Origin: Rhizobium sp. LC145
GTDB lineage: Bacteria; Pseudomonadota; Alphaproteobacteria; Rhizobiales; Rhizobiaceae
Direction: 5' to 3'
Length of the DNA stretch: 64,000 bases
NCBI RefSeq assembly: GCF_001005825.1
Contig: NZ_LBHV01000001.1
Span: 558,001-622,000, forward strand
Of the stretch, positions 17,068 to 27,548 are shown piece by piece. The position numbers and the translations under genes were made by a program. Within the stretch, counting starts at the first letter, position 1. Each line of letters begins with the position of its first letter. Below the pieces are notes generated by a model. It did not search any database, was not told the DNA's origin, and saw only the letters and a list, made by a program, of their open reading frames with translations.

Positions 17068-17808
17068 ATGCCAGTGGAAGCCCTCTACCGCGACGACTTC
17101 TATCTTTCGACTGCCGAAGCGGTGGTGACCGCCATTCACGAGGATGGCGGGATAGAGCTCGACCGCACCTGCTTCTACGCCGCTTCCGGCGGCCAGCCGG
17201 GCGATACGGGCTTTCTGGAGCGCAGCGACGGCGCGAAAATCCAGCTTGCGCCGACGAAGCACGGAGCGACCAAGGACATCGTCGTCCATGTTCCGCTCGT
17301 CGGCGAGCCGCAGCCGCTGGTCGGCGAGAAGCTGACGCTGCATGTGGACTGGCCGCGCCGCTACCGCCTGATGCGCATGCACACCGCCTGCCATCTGCTC
17401 TCGGTCGTCTGCCAGTATCCGATCACCGGCGCGGCCGTCGGCGAGGAGGAAGCGCGGATCGACTTCGACATGAGCGAGACGATCGACAGGCATGAAGTGA
17501 CGGCCAAGCTGATGGCGCTCGTCAAGGAGAACCATCCCGTCTATGTCCAGTGGATCACCGACGAGGAACTGGCGGCCAATCCCGGCATCGTGAAATCGAA
17601 AAACGTGCGCCCGCCGATGGGCCTCGGCCGGGTGAGCCTCGTATGCATCGGCGAGAACTCCAGCATTGACAGCCAGCCCTGCGGAGGCACACATGTTTCC
17701 GAGACGCAGGAGGTCGGGGCGATCCACATCGCCAAGATCGAGAAGAAGGGCAAGGAGAACCGCCGGTTCCGAATCCGGTTCGGCGAGCCCTCCGCGGCGG
17801 AAGCTTAA
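17068..17808 (+). CDS. AlaX-type alanyl-tRNA editing protein
   Basis: A protein of 246 residues matching the free-standing editing domain of alanyl-tRNA synthetase (AlaX-II size). Zinc ligands are visible as HTACH (His105, His109) and CGGTH near 205-209; GGQPGDTG near 41-48 matches the N-terminal glycine motif. The family hydrolyses Ser- or Gly-mischarged tRNA-Ala. It starts 19 bases after the cysteine synthase stop, with GGAA upstream, and precedes a mercaptopyruvate sulfurtransferase, an unusual link between tRNA proofreading and cysteine metabolism. Confidence 0.88.
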   Translation: MPVEALYRDDFYLSTAEAVVTAIHEDGGIELDRTCFYAASGGQPGDTGFLERSDGAKIQLAPTKHGATKDIVVHVPLVGEPQPLVGEKLTLHVDWPRRYRLMRMHTACHLLSVVCQYPITGAAVGEEEARIDFDMSETIDRHEVTAKLMALVKENHPVYVQWITDEELAANPGIVKSKNVRPPMGLGRVSLVCIGENSSIDSQPCGGTHVSETQEVGAIHIAKIEKKGKENRRFRIRFGEPSAAEA

Positions 17809-17826
17809 GAACTCCAGGAGAGCATG

Positions 17827-18693
17827 ATGAGCGAGACAAGCCGTTTCGTGGTTTCGGCCGATTGGCTGCAGAAGGAGCTCGGCAGTCCCGATCTCAAAAT
17901 CCTCGACGCCTCCTTCTACCTCCCCGCCCAGAACCGCGACGCGGATGCCGAATATGCGGCCGGGCACATTCCCGGAGCGCTCCGCTTCGATCACGACAAG
18001 GTCGCCGATCATTCGACCGGCCTGCCCCACACGGTACCTTCGCCGGAAGTCTTCGCCGAGGCCGTCGGCAAGATGGGGATCAGCGAGAAGGACCGCATCG
18101 TCGTCTATGACGGACCCGGTATCTTCTCCGCCCCCCGTGCCTGGTGGCTCTTCCGCACCATGGGCGCGAGACAAGTCTTCGTTCTCGACGGCGGCCTCGA
18201 TGGCTGGAAGGCGGAAGGGCGGCCCCTCGAAACCGAGGTTCCCTCGCCCGCTCCCGCGACGTTCAAAACCAATTTCCGCGTCGACAAGGTGATCGATTTC
18301 CAGACGATGCTTTCGATCGTCGGCGAAGGATCGCGGCAGATCGCCGATGCCCGCAGCGCCGGCCGCTTTGCCGGCACCGAGCCCGAGCCGCGCGCCGGAA
18401 TGCGCTCCGGCCATATGCCGGGCGCCCGCAGCCTGCCTTCCGGCACATTTTCCACGAGCGGCAAGCTGAGGCCGCTTTCCGAACTCCGGCAGGCGATCGA
18501 GGATGCCGGCATCGATTTCGGCCGGCCGGTGATCACCAGCTGCGGCTCCGGTATCACCGCCGCAATCATCACGCTTGCGCTGGAATCCCTCGGCCACGAG
18601 GACAACGCGCTCTATGACGGCTCCTGGAGCGAATGGGGCAGCCGGGAAGATACGCCGATCGTTGCCGGCCCGCCGACGCCGAAAACGGCCTGA
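17827..18693 (+). CDS. sseA: 3-mercaptopyruvate/thiosulfate sulfurtransferase
   Basis: A protein of 288 residues made of two rhodanese domains. The second carries the active-site loop CGSGITA (Cys about 237), the form associated with mercaptopyruvate rather than thiosulfate as donor. The first domain has the inactive-type loop YDGPGIFSAPRAWW. Two ATGs are adjacent (17824, 17827); AGGAG spacing favours 17827. It likely handles sulfur released from cysteine breakdown and lies in the cysK-alaX group. Confidence 0.9.
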   Translation: MSETSRFVVSADWLQKELGSPDLKILDASFYLPAQNRDADAEYAAGHIPGALRFDHDKVADHSTGLPHTVPSPEVFAEAVGKMGISEKDRIVVYDGPGIFSAPRAWWLFRTMGARQVFVLDGGLDGWKAEGRPLETEVPSPAPATFKTNFRVDKVIDFQTMLSIVGEGSRQIADARSAGRFAGTEPEPRAGMRSGHMPGARSLPSGTFSTSGKLRPLSELRQAIEDAGIDFGRPVITSCGSGITAAIITLALESLGHEDNALYDGSWSEWGSREDTPIVAGPPTPKTA

Positions 18694-18696
18694 CTC

Positions 18697-19254
18697 ATGG
18701 CGAAGAAGCCCGCTCCCCTGAAGGCGCATGTGACGAGCCTCGAAATGACGGCTCCACCCAAGACGAGCCTGCCGGTGCCGGCGAATATCCAGACGGCGAT
18801 CATCCGCGCGTCGGATATTCCGCTGCATTACTACCGCTATATCTACCGGCAGGTGGGCAAGCGCTGGCACTGGTACAAGCGGCTGAAGATGAACGACGAG
18901 GAGCTTGCCGCGACGATCCACGACCCGCGCGTCTCGGTGACGGTTCTTTACGTCGACGGCGCGCCGGCGGGCTTCTTCGAGCTCCTGCAGGAAAGCGAAG
19001 ATGTGGTCGAGCTTTCCTATTTCGGCCTGTTCGAGCGGGCGATCGGGCTCGGCATCGGAAAATGGTTCCTGCTGCAGGCGCTTTATGCCGCCTGGCAGAG
19101 CAATCCGCAAAAGGTGACGGTTACCACCAATACGCTCGACCATCCGCGCGCATTGCAGCTCTACCAGATGATGGGTTTCTCCCCCGTCGGCACCAGCGAA
19201 GCGCTGATCGAACCGATGACGGACACGGAGCTTCTGAAAGCGCTGGACGGCTGA
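18697..19254 (+). CDS. GNAT-family N-acetyltransferase
   Basis: A protein of 185 residues. An acetyl-CoA binding motif A is recognisable as LFERAIGLGIGKWFLLQAL (about 109-127), and a C-terminal DHPRALQLYQMMGF segment is typical of GNAT proteins. The start lies three bases after the sulfurtransferase stop, so it is the last gene of that operon. Substrate unknown. Confidence 0.85.
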   Translation: MAKKPAPLKAHVTSLEMTAPPKTSLPVPANIQTAIIRASDIPLHYYRYIYRQVGKRWHWYKRLKMNDEELAATIHDPRVSVTVLYVDGAPAGFFELLQESEDVVELSYFGLFERAIGLGIGKWFLLQALYAAWQSNPQKVTVTTNTLDHPRALQLYQMMGFSPVGTSEALIEPMTDTELLKALDG

Positions 19255-19327
19255 CGGCCCGCAAGAAACGGGTGGTTTCGAGGTTTTTCTCGGCGCATCA
19301 CAGGCGTTCTCAGACAAGGAGATCGCC

Positions 19328-20275
19328 ATGACCATCACCTTCAACGCCATGCCGACCGAACATGCCGCTTATCTGTGGAGCGGCAGCCCCGACGCCTATG
19401 GTCTTCAGCCGGAGACAAGGGTTTCCGACGGTCCCGGCCATCCCTGCCGTCACTGCCTGCGGAATATCGGCGCCGGCGAGGAATTCCTCGTCTTCGCCTA
19501 TCGCCCGTTTCCGGAATTGCAGCCCTATGCGGAAACCGGACCGATCTTCCTGCACAAGCAGCCGTGCGAGCGCTATGCGGCGCGAGAGGTCATACCGCCG
19601 ATCCTGACAAGCCCCGACTATATCGTGCGCGGCTACGGCCGTGACGACCGGATCGTCTACGGCAGCGGCGCGGTCACGCCCACCGGCGAAATCGCCGCGC
19701 GGGCGGAAGATCTGCTGGCGCGCGAGGATATCGCCTATGTGCATGTCCGCTCGGCCCGCAACAATTGCTTCCAATGCCGGATCGACGGCACCAAGGTGCC
19801 GGACCTGGAGAATGCCGCCACACCGTCCGGGGCAACGGTGCACGGCACGGCAGGTCTCGGCCCGCAGGCAATTGTCGAACGGATGTTTTCCGTTGAAATG
19901 GCATTTCTGGCGTCGGAGGAGAAAGACATCCGGCAACTGGCCGAAGCATTCGCGGAGGACGTGATCGTTCGCGAGCCGGCCTCTCTGCCCTATCGCGGAA
20001 ACTGGAGAGGCCTGGACGGCATCGCCGCCCTTTTCGCGAAGATGGGCGAGGTCTGGAGCGACATGAAAGTGGACGGGCTCCTAGTTACCGGGTCATCGGA
20101 GGAAATCCATCTGTCCTGCAACCTGACGATGGTTTCACGGGCGACCGGCAGAACCGTCATTCAGCCATTCTGCGAGCGCCTTCGGTTCCGGGACGGACGG
20201 CTTATCGAGGGCATACCGTTCTATTACGATACGCAGGAATTGCTCGAAGTCATCACGCAGAATGCAGCCGCTTGA
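19328..20275 (+). CDS. DUF1203 - SnoaL-like (NTF2 fold) fusion protein
   Basis: A protein of 315 residues with two parts. Residues 1-155 match DUF1203 (early HPCRHCLRNIGAGEEFLVFAY, late NNCFQCRIDG), a family of stand-alone proteins of about this length. Residues about 180-310 look like a SnoaL/nuclear-transport-factor-2 domain (EKDIRQLAEAFAEDVIVREP, PYRGNWRGLDGIAALF, RLIEGIPFYYDT). The frame is open throughout and the linker carries no stop, so this is a true fusion in this sequence. CAAGGAGAT precedes the ATG. Function unknown. Confidence 0.75.
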   Translation: MTITFNAMPTEHAAYLWSGSPDAYGLQPETRVSDGPGHPCRHCLRNIGAGEEFLVFAYRPFPELQPYAETGPIFLHKQPCERYAAREVIPPILTSPDYIVRGYGRDDRIVYGSGAVTPTGEIAARAEDLLAREDIAYVHVRSARNNCFQCRIDGTKVPDLENAATPSGATVHGTAGLGPQAIVERMFSVEMAFLASEEKDIRQLAEAFAEDVIVREPASLPYRGNWRGLDGIAALFAKMGEVWSDMKVDGLLVTGSSEEIHLSCNLTMVSRATGRTVIQPFCERLRFRDGRLIEGIPFYYDTQELLEVITQNAAA

Positions 20276-20316
20276 CGTGCTGGGAGGCACCTTTTCGACG
20301 CCTCCCGACACGCAGA

Positions 20317-20988
20317 TCAGGCATTGCCCTGGTTTCCGTTCCGATCCAGATCTTCCGCGGTCTGCAGGAGGAGCCTGACGATCTCGCCGGCCTTCTTCTC
20401 GTCGGCCTCCAGCTTGCGGGCAATCACCTCGCGCAGGTTCAGGAGGGCTGCATCGATGCTGCGCGGCAATGCCGGGCCACCCTCGGCCCCGCGGGCCTGC
20501 ATCCGCTCCTGCTTCTGGCGGATGCGCTCCGCAAGCTCGGTGAGGCGGTCGAGGATCGTCGCGGCAAAGCTCCTGTTTTCGTCGAGATATTTGCGGCCTT
20601 CATCGGTGATGGCGTAGCGCTTCTTGTTGCCCTCCGCCTCGGCGACGACATAGCCGGCTTCCTCGAGATAGGTGAGCGTCGGGTAGATGACGCCGGGGCT
20701 CGGCGCATAGAAGCCGTAGGTGAGATCCTCGATATGCTTGATGATCTCGTAGCCGTGGCGCGGCTCCTTTTCGATCAGCGCCAATACGACCAGGCGCAGA
20801 TCACCCTGCATGAGGAAACGGCCGATACGGCCGTCGCCGTCGTCACCGAAACCACGTCCGCCTCCGGGGCCACCACGACCGCCGAAACCACGGCGGAACG
20901 GCCCGCCGCCCATCGCGAACATTTCCTCGAAATTCCTGCGTCCCCGGCCATGGCAGCCCTGACGGCCTTCAAATTTGTGTCCGAACAT
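20317..20988 (-). CDS. PadR-family transcriptional regulator with Gly/Arg-rich N-terminus
   Basis: A protein of 223 residues. Residues 1-55 are low-complexity with GRGRR, FRRGFGGRGG and PGGGRGFG runs. The PadR winged-helix domain follows (LMQGDLRLVVLALIEKEPRHGYEIIKHIED, YPTLTYLEEAGYV, Y-A-I-T-D-E-G-R), then a C-terminal dimerisation helix. ATG at 20988 is preferred over GTG at 20991 from the AGGAG spacing. Upstream is an 8-base inverted repeat and several copies of TATATCTAAA, suggesting autoregulation. No obvious target operon is adjacent except ald. Confidence 0.85.
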   Translation of the reverse strand: MFGHKFEGRQGCHGRGRRNFEEMFAMGGGPFRRGFGGRGGPGGGRGFGDDGDGRIGRFLMQGDLRLVVLALIEKEPRHGYEIIKHIEDLTYGFYAPSPGVIYPTLTYLEEAGYVVAEAEGNKKRYAITDEGRKYLDENRSFAATILDRLTELAERIRQKQERMQARGAEGGPALPRSIDAALLNLREVIARKLEADEKKAGEIVRLLLQTAEDLDRNGNQGNA

Positions 20989-21000
20989 CACATGTCTCCT

Positions 21001-21032
21001 TGACTATCGTTCGATATATCTAAAGATAGTCA
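21001..21032. promoter_or_regulatory. inverted-repeat operator candidate upstream of the PadR gene
   Basis: TGACTATC at 21001-21008 is mirrored by GATAGTCA at 21025-21032, with TATATCTAAA (21015-21024) in the spacer. It begins 12 bases before the PadR start codon, a position expected for an autoregulatory operator. A further TATATCTAAA lies at 21060-21069. Confidence 0.55.
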
Positions 21033-21142
21033 AGGTAGAGATTTCGTCAATGTCTTCGTTATATCTAAATCATATCTTACTGATTTTGAACGAAAGAAAA
21101 CGCCCATGTCGGGGCTGCTGACATGGTTCGTACCTGTCCCGC

Positions 21143-21228
21143 CGTCATCCTCGGGCTTGTCCCGAGGATCTGCAAACGCAGGATGTTATTGACGGGGTTA
21201 GATCCTCGGGACAAGCCGGAGGATGACG
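21143..21228. repeat. long imperfect palindrome, alphaproteobacterial intergenic repeat type
   Basis: GTCATCCTCGGGCTTGTCCC-GAGGATCT (from 21144) is mirrored by GATCCTCGGGACAAGCCGGA-GGATGAC (to 21228) around a 29-base centre. The shared GTCATCCTCG core also forms the arms of the palindrome at 26618-26668. Such elements are dispersed between genes in many alphaproteobacteria. Confidence 0.65.
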
Positions 21229-21245
21229 TTCCGGCAAAATCGGAA

Positions 21246-21269
21246 ACGCCGGCGAAGAGACGCCGGCGT
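21246..21269 (-). terminator. terminator-like hairpin after ald
   Basis: ACGCCGGCG and CGCCGGCGT form a perfect 9-base stem around aagaga; on the minus strand it is followed by a T-rich run (TTTCCGATTTT). It lies about 50 bases past the ald stop. Confidence 0.65.
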
Positions 21270-21316
21270 TCCAAGGAGTGTTTAGCGTATCGATATATTT
21301 CGATATATCTAAACGA

Positions 21317-22435
21317 TCACGCTACGCTCAGCAGGCTCTCGGGCGCATAGGCCTCGTAGCCCAGCGCCTCGGCGACCGGCTTGTTGGTCACCCTGCCCTT
21401 GTGGACGTTGAGGCCATTGCGAAGATGCCTGTCTTCGGCAATCGCCCGCAGGCCGCGATCGGCAAGTGCGAGACCATGATAGAGGGTCGCATTGTTGAGC
21501 GCATGGGCCGAGGTGACCGGCACCGCGCCCGGCATGTTGGCGACGCAATAATGCACGATGCCGTCGATCTCGTAGGTCGGCTCGGAATGCGTGGTGGCGT
21601 GCGAGGTCTCGAAGCAGCCGCCCTGATCGATCGCGACATCCACCAGCACCGCGCCCTGCTTCATGCCGGAGAGCATTTCGCGGCTGACGAGCTTCGGTGC
21701 GGCGGCCCCTGGAATGAGGACGGCACCGATGACCAGATCGGCGGAAAAGGTTTCCTCTTCCACAGCGTCGATGGTCGAGTAGCGGGTATGGACGCGGCCA
21801 TTGAAGATGTCGTCGAGCTGGCGCAGGCGCGGCAGCGAACGATCGATGATGGTGACATCGGCGCCAAGTCCGGCGGCCATTCTGGCGGCATGCAGGCCGA
21901 CCACGCCGCCGCCGATGACGGCCACCTTGGCCGGCAGAACGCCCGGAACGCCGCCGAGCAGGATGCCGCGCCCGCCATTCGCCTTCTGGAGCGCCGTCGC
22001 GCCGGCCTGGATCGCCAGGCGCCCGGCGACCTCCGACATGGGAGCAAGCAGCGGAAGACCGCCGCGCTCGTCGGTCACGGTTTCATAGGCGACCGCGGTG
22101 ACGCCGGAAGCGAGCAGGCCCTTGGTCTGCTCCGGATCCGGGGCAAGATGAAGATAGGTATAGAGAAGCTGGCCTTCGCGGAGCTGCACCCATTCGTTCG
22201 GCTGGGGCTCCTTGACCTTCACGACCATGTCGGATTTTTCGAAAATTTCCTTCGCGGTGCCGACGATCCTGGCACCCGCCGCGATATAGGCGGCATCATC
22301 TGCGCCGATGCCGGCGCCCGCCTTGGTTTCGATCAGCACTTCGTGGCCGTGCGCCACGTATTCACGCACCGCGCCCGGCGTGAGGCCGACACGATATTCA
22401 TGGTTTTTGATTTCCTTCGGGCACCCGACACGCAT
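21317..22435 (-). CDS. ald: alanine dehydrogenase
   Basis: A protein of 372 residues oxidising alanine to pyruvate with NAD. It begins [20 protein letters not shown], has the substrate-binding [10 protein letters not shown] and the nucleotide fold [14 protein letters not shown] (about 170-183), and [19 protein letters not shown] near the C-terminus, all standard for Ald. AGAGAGGAA precedes the ATG. A divergent Lrp/AsnC-type regulator starts 158 bases away, the usual arrangement for inducible alanine catabolism. Confidence 0.95.
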   Translation of the reverse strand: MRVGCPKEIKNHEYRVGLTPGAVREYVAHGHEVLIETKAGAGIGADDAAYIAAGARIVGTAKEIFEKSDMVVKVKEPQPNEWVQLREGQLLYTYLHLAPDPEQTKGLLASGVTAVAYETVTDERGGLPLLAPMSEVAGRLAIQAGATALQKANGGRGILLGGVPGVLPAKVAVIGGGVVGLHAARMAAGLGADVTIIDRSLPRLRQLDDIFNGRVHTRYSTIDAVEEETFSADLVIGAVLIPGAAAPKLVSREMLSGMKQGAVLVDVAIDQGGCFETSHATTHSEPTYEIDGIVHYCVANMPGAVPVTSAHALNNATLYHGLALADRGLRAIAEDRHLRNGLNVHKGRVTNKPVAEALGYEAYAPESLLSVA

Positions 22436-22592
22436 TCAGCGTTCCTCTCTATCTCTTGGCTTTCAGCCGTTTCGTTTTCAACGGATCAAGCAAAACAGAG
22501 AATCGGAAGAATGTCCTTGCGAAGAGGAATTGCCACAAAGCGGATTTTCGCAGATTATTGCATGAGTTGAAATTTTTTCGAAGGATCATCGA

Positions 22593-23054
22593 ATGAGCGG
22601 GATAGATGCCATCGATCTTGCGATCATGCGCATTCTTCAACAGGAGGGCCGCATCTCCAACGCAGAGCTTGCGCAGCGCGTCGGCCTGTCTCCCTCCGCC
22701 TGCTCCAGACGTCTCGATATCCTGGAGAAGAACGGCACGATCAGCGGCTATCACGCGCGCCTTTCCAACAAGGCGCTCGACTACAAGATGATGGTGATCG
22801 TGCACATCTCGCTATCGGGCCAGTTCGCAAAGACGCTTGCCGAATTCGAGGCGGCGGTGAAGCTCTGCCCCAATGTGCTCGTCTGCTACCTGATGTCCGG
22901 GGAGTACGATTACATCCTGCGCGTGGCGGCGAAGGATCTGGAAGACTACGAGCGCATTCACCGCGACTGGCTGTCGGCCCTGCCGCATGTGGTCAAGATC
23001 AATTCCAGCTTTGCGCTCCGCGAGGTGATCGACCGGCCGAATATCGGCCTATGA
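22593..23054 (+). CDS. Lrp/AsnC-family regulator, likely activator of ald
   Basis: A protein of 153 residues. The N-terminal helix-turn-helix (ISNAELAQRVGLSPSACSRRLDILEKNG) is followed by the ligand-binding RAM domain (VIVHISLSGQF, VLVCYLMSGEYDYILRVAAKD). Divergent placement from ald indicates an AldR-like role with alanine as the likely effector. The stop overlaps the end of the convergent EamA gene by six bases. Confidence 0.92.
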   Translation: MSGIDAIDLAIMRILQQEGRISNAELAQRVGLSPSACSRRLDILEKNGTISGYHARLSNKALDYKMMVIVHISLSGQFAKTLAEFEAAVKLCPNVLVCYLMSGEYDYILRVAAKDLEDYERIHRDWLSALPHVVKINSSFALREVIDRPNIGL

Positions 23055-23882
23055 GATGCCGATGAGGATCGCGCCGGCCGTTACGACCAGACATGCGGCG
23101 ATCCGCTTGGCCGAAAGCGCTTCGCCCAGGAACAACCAGCCGATCAGGGCGGCGAATACCACGCTGGTCTCACGCAGCGCCGATACGGGACCGGCCGGCG
23201 CCATGGAATAGGCCACCAGCACGACACCGTAGGCAACCAGCGAGACCAGCCCACCTCCAGCGGCCTTCAACGTTTCGCGCGAGCGGAGATCGACGTGCAA
23301 CGGGCCCCGCAGGATGACGAAGGCGGCCGTCATCAGGATGCCCGGCAGCAGGAAAACCCAGGTGATGTAGGAACTCAGATTGCCGGAAATCCGGATACCC
23401 ATTGCGTCGACGGTCGAGTAGCCGGCGATCGAAATGCCCGTCGCAAGCGCATATAACATGGAGCCGGAAGAGGCTCGGCCCCGCCCGAACGACAGCAACA
23501 TGATCCCCAGGACTACGAGGCTGATGCCGAGCATGGTCAGCGGCAGCAACACGTCGCCGGCAAAGACGAGGCCGGCAAGCGTCACCAGAAGCGGCGCGCT
23601 GCCGCGGATGATCGGATAGACCTGCCCGAGTTCTCCCTGCCGATAGGCGGCTACGAGCAGCAGACCGTAAGCGACCTGAAACAATGCCGAGCCGATCAGG
23701 TAAGGCCAGGCCTCGGCAATCGGCAACGGCAGAACGACAGCAATAGGGATGGCGACGATCGTCATGGCGAGCATCATGATCGTCATCATCCAGAAACGAT
23801 CGGCACCGGAGCGCAGGAAAGCGTTCCAGCTCGCATGAAGGATAGCGGCGAAAAGGGCCAGCGCGACGACGATGGTGCTCAT
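23049..23882 (-). CDS. EamA/DMT-family transporter
   Basis: A protein of 277 residues with about ten membrane helices in two EamA repeats (first with ALFAAILHASWNAFLRSGAD, second with LRETSVVFAALIGWLFLGE, the conserved C-terminal DMT signature). It probably exports a metabolite; substrate unknown. GGGAG lies before the ATG at 23882. It converges on the Lrp gene with a six-base overlap. Confidence 0.88.
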   Translation of the reverse strand: MSTIVVALALFAAILHASWNAFLRSGADRFWMMTIMMLAMTIVAIPIAVVLPLPIAEAWPYLIGSALFQVAYGLLLVAAYRQGELGQVYPIIRGSAPLLVTLAGLVFAGDVLLPLTMLGISLVVLGIMLLSFGRGRASSGSMLYALATGISIAGYSTVDAMGIRISGNLSSYITWVFLLPGILMTAAFVILRGPLHVDLRSRETLKAAGGGLVSLVAYGVVLVAYSMAPAGPVSALRETSVVFAALIGWLFLGEALSAKRIAACLVVTAGAILIGIS

Positions 23883-24148
23883 TACCCGCTCCCGTCACAA
23901 TCGGCCCGGCTCCCGGCCGGTTTCCCTGGATATCCAGCCGAATGGCCGGCGGGGCGCCCTGTCATAATTCATTCCCGAGGGAATCAGTTGAACGCATCTT
24001 CCATGCGTCGGACGCCCCATCGGATTTGTCAAAGGGGCGAGCGGCCAGAACGAAGAAATGCCTAGCGCGACCGTTCGATTTTTAATCTTTCCCAAAAGGG
24101 GAGTTCAAGAAATGTCTGCTACTTATCGCTGCAGGCAACACAACCCGG

Positions 24149-24496
24149 ATGCTCGTCATGGATAACGCCAATTTCGACATGAAGACCCGAAGTGCTGAGC
24201 GCAGCAGAACCCGCATCTTCGGCACCATCCGCTATTTCAACCAGGCCACACAGGGGCGCGTCGTCGATCTTTCCGAGACGGGAATGGCTCTCGAACTCCA
24301 CGGCCCTTTCCATGCGGCAAACGGCAGCCGCGTGCGCATCGAAAGCGAGGAACTCGGCATCCTCGAAGGCACCGTCAAATGGTGCCGCGGCGGCCGGGTG
24401 GGCGTGCAGTTCAACCTCAACAGCAATGCGCTGGCTCAGGTCTCCTCCTATTTCCGCTTCTTCCACCAGGATGTGAAGCCGGTGCTGACGCGGTAA
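24149..24496 (+). CDS. PilZ-domain protein (c-di-GMP binding)
   Basis: A protein of 115 residues (112 if it starts at ATG 24158). The PilZ binding elements are present: an RSRTR segment (RxxxR, about 18-22) and VVDLSETGMAL (D-x-S-x-x-G, about 38-48). It is a single domain without partner module, expected to bind cyclic di-GMP in the cytoplasm. A GGCCGGAG/CTCCGGCC stem follows just after the stop. Confidence 0.83.
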   Translation: MLVMDNANFDMKTRSAERSRTRIFGTIRYFNQATQGRVVDLSETGMALELHGPFHAANGSRVRIESEELGILEGTVKWCRGGRVGVQFNLNSNALAQVSSYFRFFHQDVKPVLTR

Positions 24497-24504
24497 ATCC
24501 GAGC

Positions 24505-24525
24505 GGCCGGAGGCAATCTCCGGCC
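24505..24525 (+). terminator. hairpin after the PilZ gene
   Basis: GGCCGGAG and CTCCGGCC form an 8-base perfect stem with a five-base loop nine bases after the stop codon. The T tract is weak (cttcccc), so termination efficiency is uncertain. Confidence 0.4.
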
Positions 24526-24622
24526 CTTCCCCAATCTGCGATCATCCCCTGTCATTTTGCTGATGCAAGCCTGTGCGATTGCGCATAATCTGCCGGCGAA
24601 AACGATCCAGAGGGAGATCATA

Positions 24623-26611
<1,989 letters not shown>

Positions 26612-26617
26612 TCCATC

Positions 26618-26668
26618 TGGGCGTCATCCTCGCGCTCGGGATGAACCCGAGGGTGAGGATGACGCCCA
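26618..26668. repeat. palindromic repeat between cpdB and the PhzF gene
   Basis: Two 23-base arms (26618-26640 and 26646-26668) match at 21 positions around the loop atgaa; the arms start TGGGCGTCATCCTCG. The core GTCATCCTCG is shared with the element at 21143-21228. No T tract follows. Confidence 0.7.
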
Positions 26669-26701
26669 TTTGCTTCCCCGTAAAACAGCTTTGTGAGCGC
26701 C

Positions 26702-27538
26702 ATGCCCACCTTTGCCTTCCAGCAAGTCGACGTATTCTCCAGCGAGCCCATGCGGGGCAATCCGCTGGCCGTCGTCGTGGGCGCGGATTCGCTTGATGAT
26801 GCCCAGATGCAGGCATTCGCCAGCTGGACCAATCTCAGCGAGACCACGTTTCTTCTCAAACCTCGAAATCCCGAGGCAGACTACAGAGTTCGAATCTTCA
26901 CCCCGAAGCAGGAATTGCCGTTCGCCGGGCATCCGACGCTCGGAAGCTGCCATGCCTGGCTGGCGCAATCGGCTTCGACGGACAAAGATGAAATCCTGCA
27001 GGAATGCGAAGCGGGCCTCGTCCGTATCCGCCGGGACGGCAGCCGGCTCGCCTTCCTCGCTCCGCCATTGAAGCGAGAAGGCGTTATAGAAGACGCGGTC
27101 ATCGAGAGGGTCGCGCAAGGTTTGGCCATCCCGAGGGAGGCGATCCTTGCCGCCCAATGGGTGGACAACGGGCCTGGTTGGATGGGGTTTCTCCTGCGGT
27201 CCCGCCAGGACGTGCTGGCTCTCGAACCTGATTTTGCCGCTCTCTCCGGCCTGCGGGTGGGCGTGGTCGGCCCCTTCGACGCCGAATGGGACGGGGAGGA
27301 CGCGCAGTTTGAGGTGCGCGCCTTCACCGCCGCCGGCTTCGAGGACCCTGTGACAGGCAGCCTGAATGCCGGGCTCGCCCAATGGCTGTTCGGCAGCGGC
27401 ATCGCCCCGTCGAACTATATCGCCGCCCAGGGTACGCGCCTCGGACGCGCAGGCCGTGTCCACGTGAACCGGGTGGGAGACGAGATATGGATCGGCGGAG
27501 AGGTCACCACCTGCATCAAAGGCACGGTCGATCTCTGA
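26702..27538 (+). CDS. PhzF-family epimerase/isomerase-like protein
   Basis: A protein of 278 residues with the duplicated diaminopimelate-epimerase-like fold of PhzF. Conserved segments: FQQVDVFSSEPMRGNPLAVV, NLSETTFLL (the catalytic Glu position), PFAGHPTLGSCHAWL and EDPVTGSLNAGLA. Substrate is unknown; most bacterial homologues outside phenazine clusters are uncharacterised. A GTG three codons upstream (26693) is an alternative start. Confidence 0.87.
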   Translation: MPTFAFQQVDVFSSEPMRGNPLAVVVGADSLDDAQMQAFASWTNLSETTFLLKPRNPEADYRVRIFTPKQELPFAGHPTLGSCHAWLAQSASTDKDEILQECEAGLVRIRRDGSRLAFLAPPLKREGVIEDAVIERVAQGLAIPREAILAAQWVDNGPGWMGFLLRSRQDVLALEPDFAALSGLRVGVVGPFDAEWDGEDAQFEVRAFTAAGFEDPVTGSLNAGLAQWLFGSGIAPSNYIAAQGTRLGRAGRVHVNRVGDEIWIGGEVTTCIKGTVDL

Positions 27539-27548
27539 CTGCCGGCTG

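Noticed and set aside
16972..19350. A 792-codon minus-strand frame across cysK, alaX, sseA and GNAT genes
   Set aside because: Spans four well-recognised plus-strand genes; composition is that of a GC-rich antisense frame without motifs.
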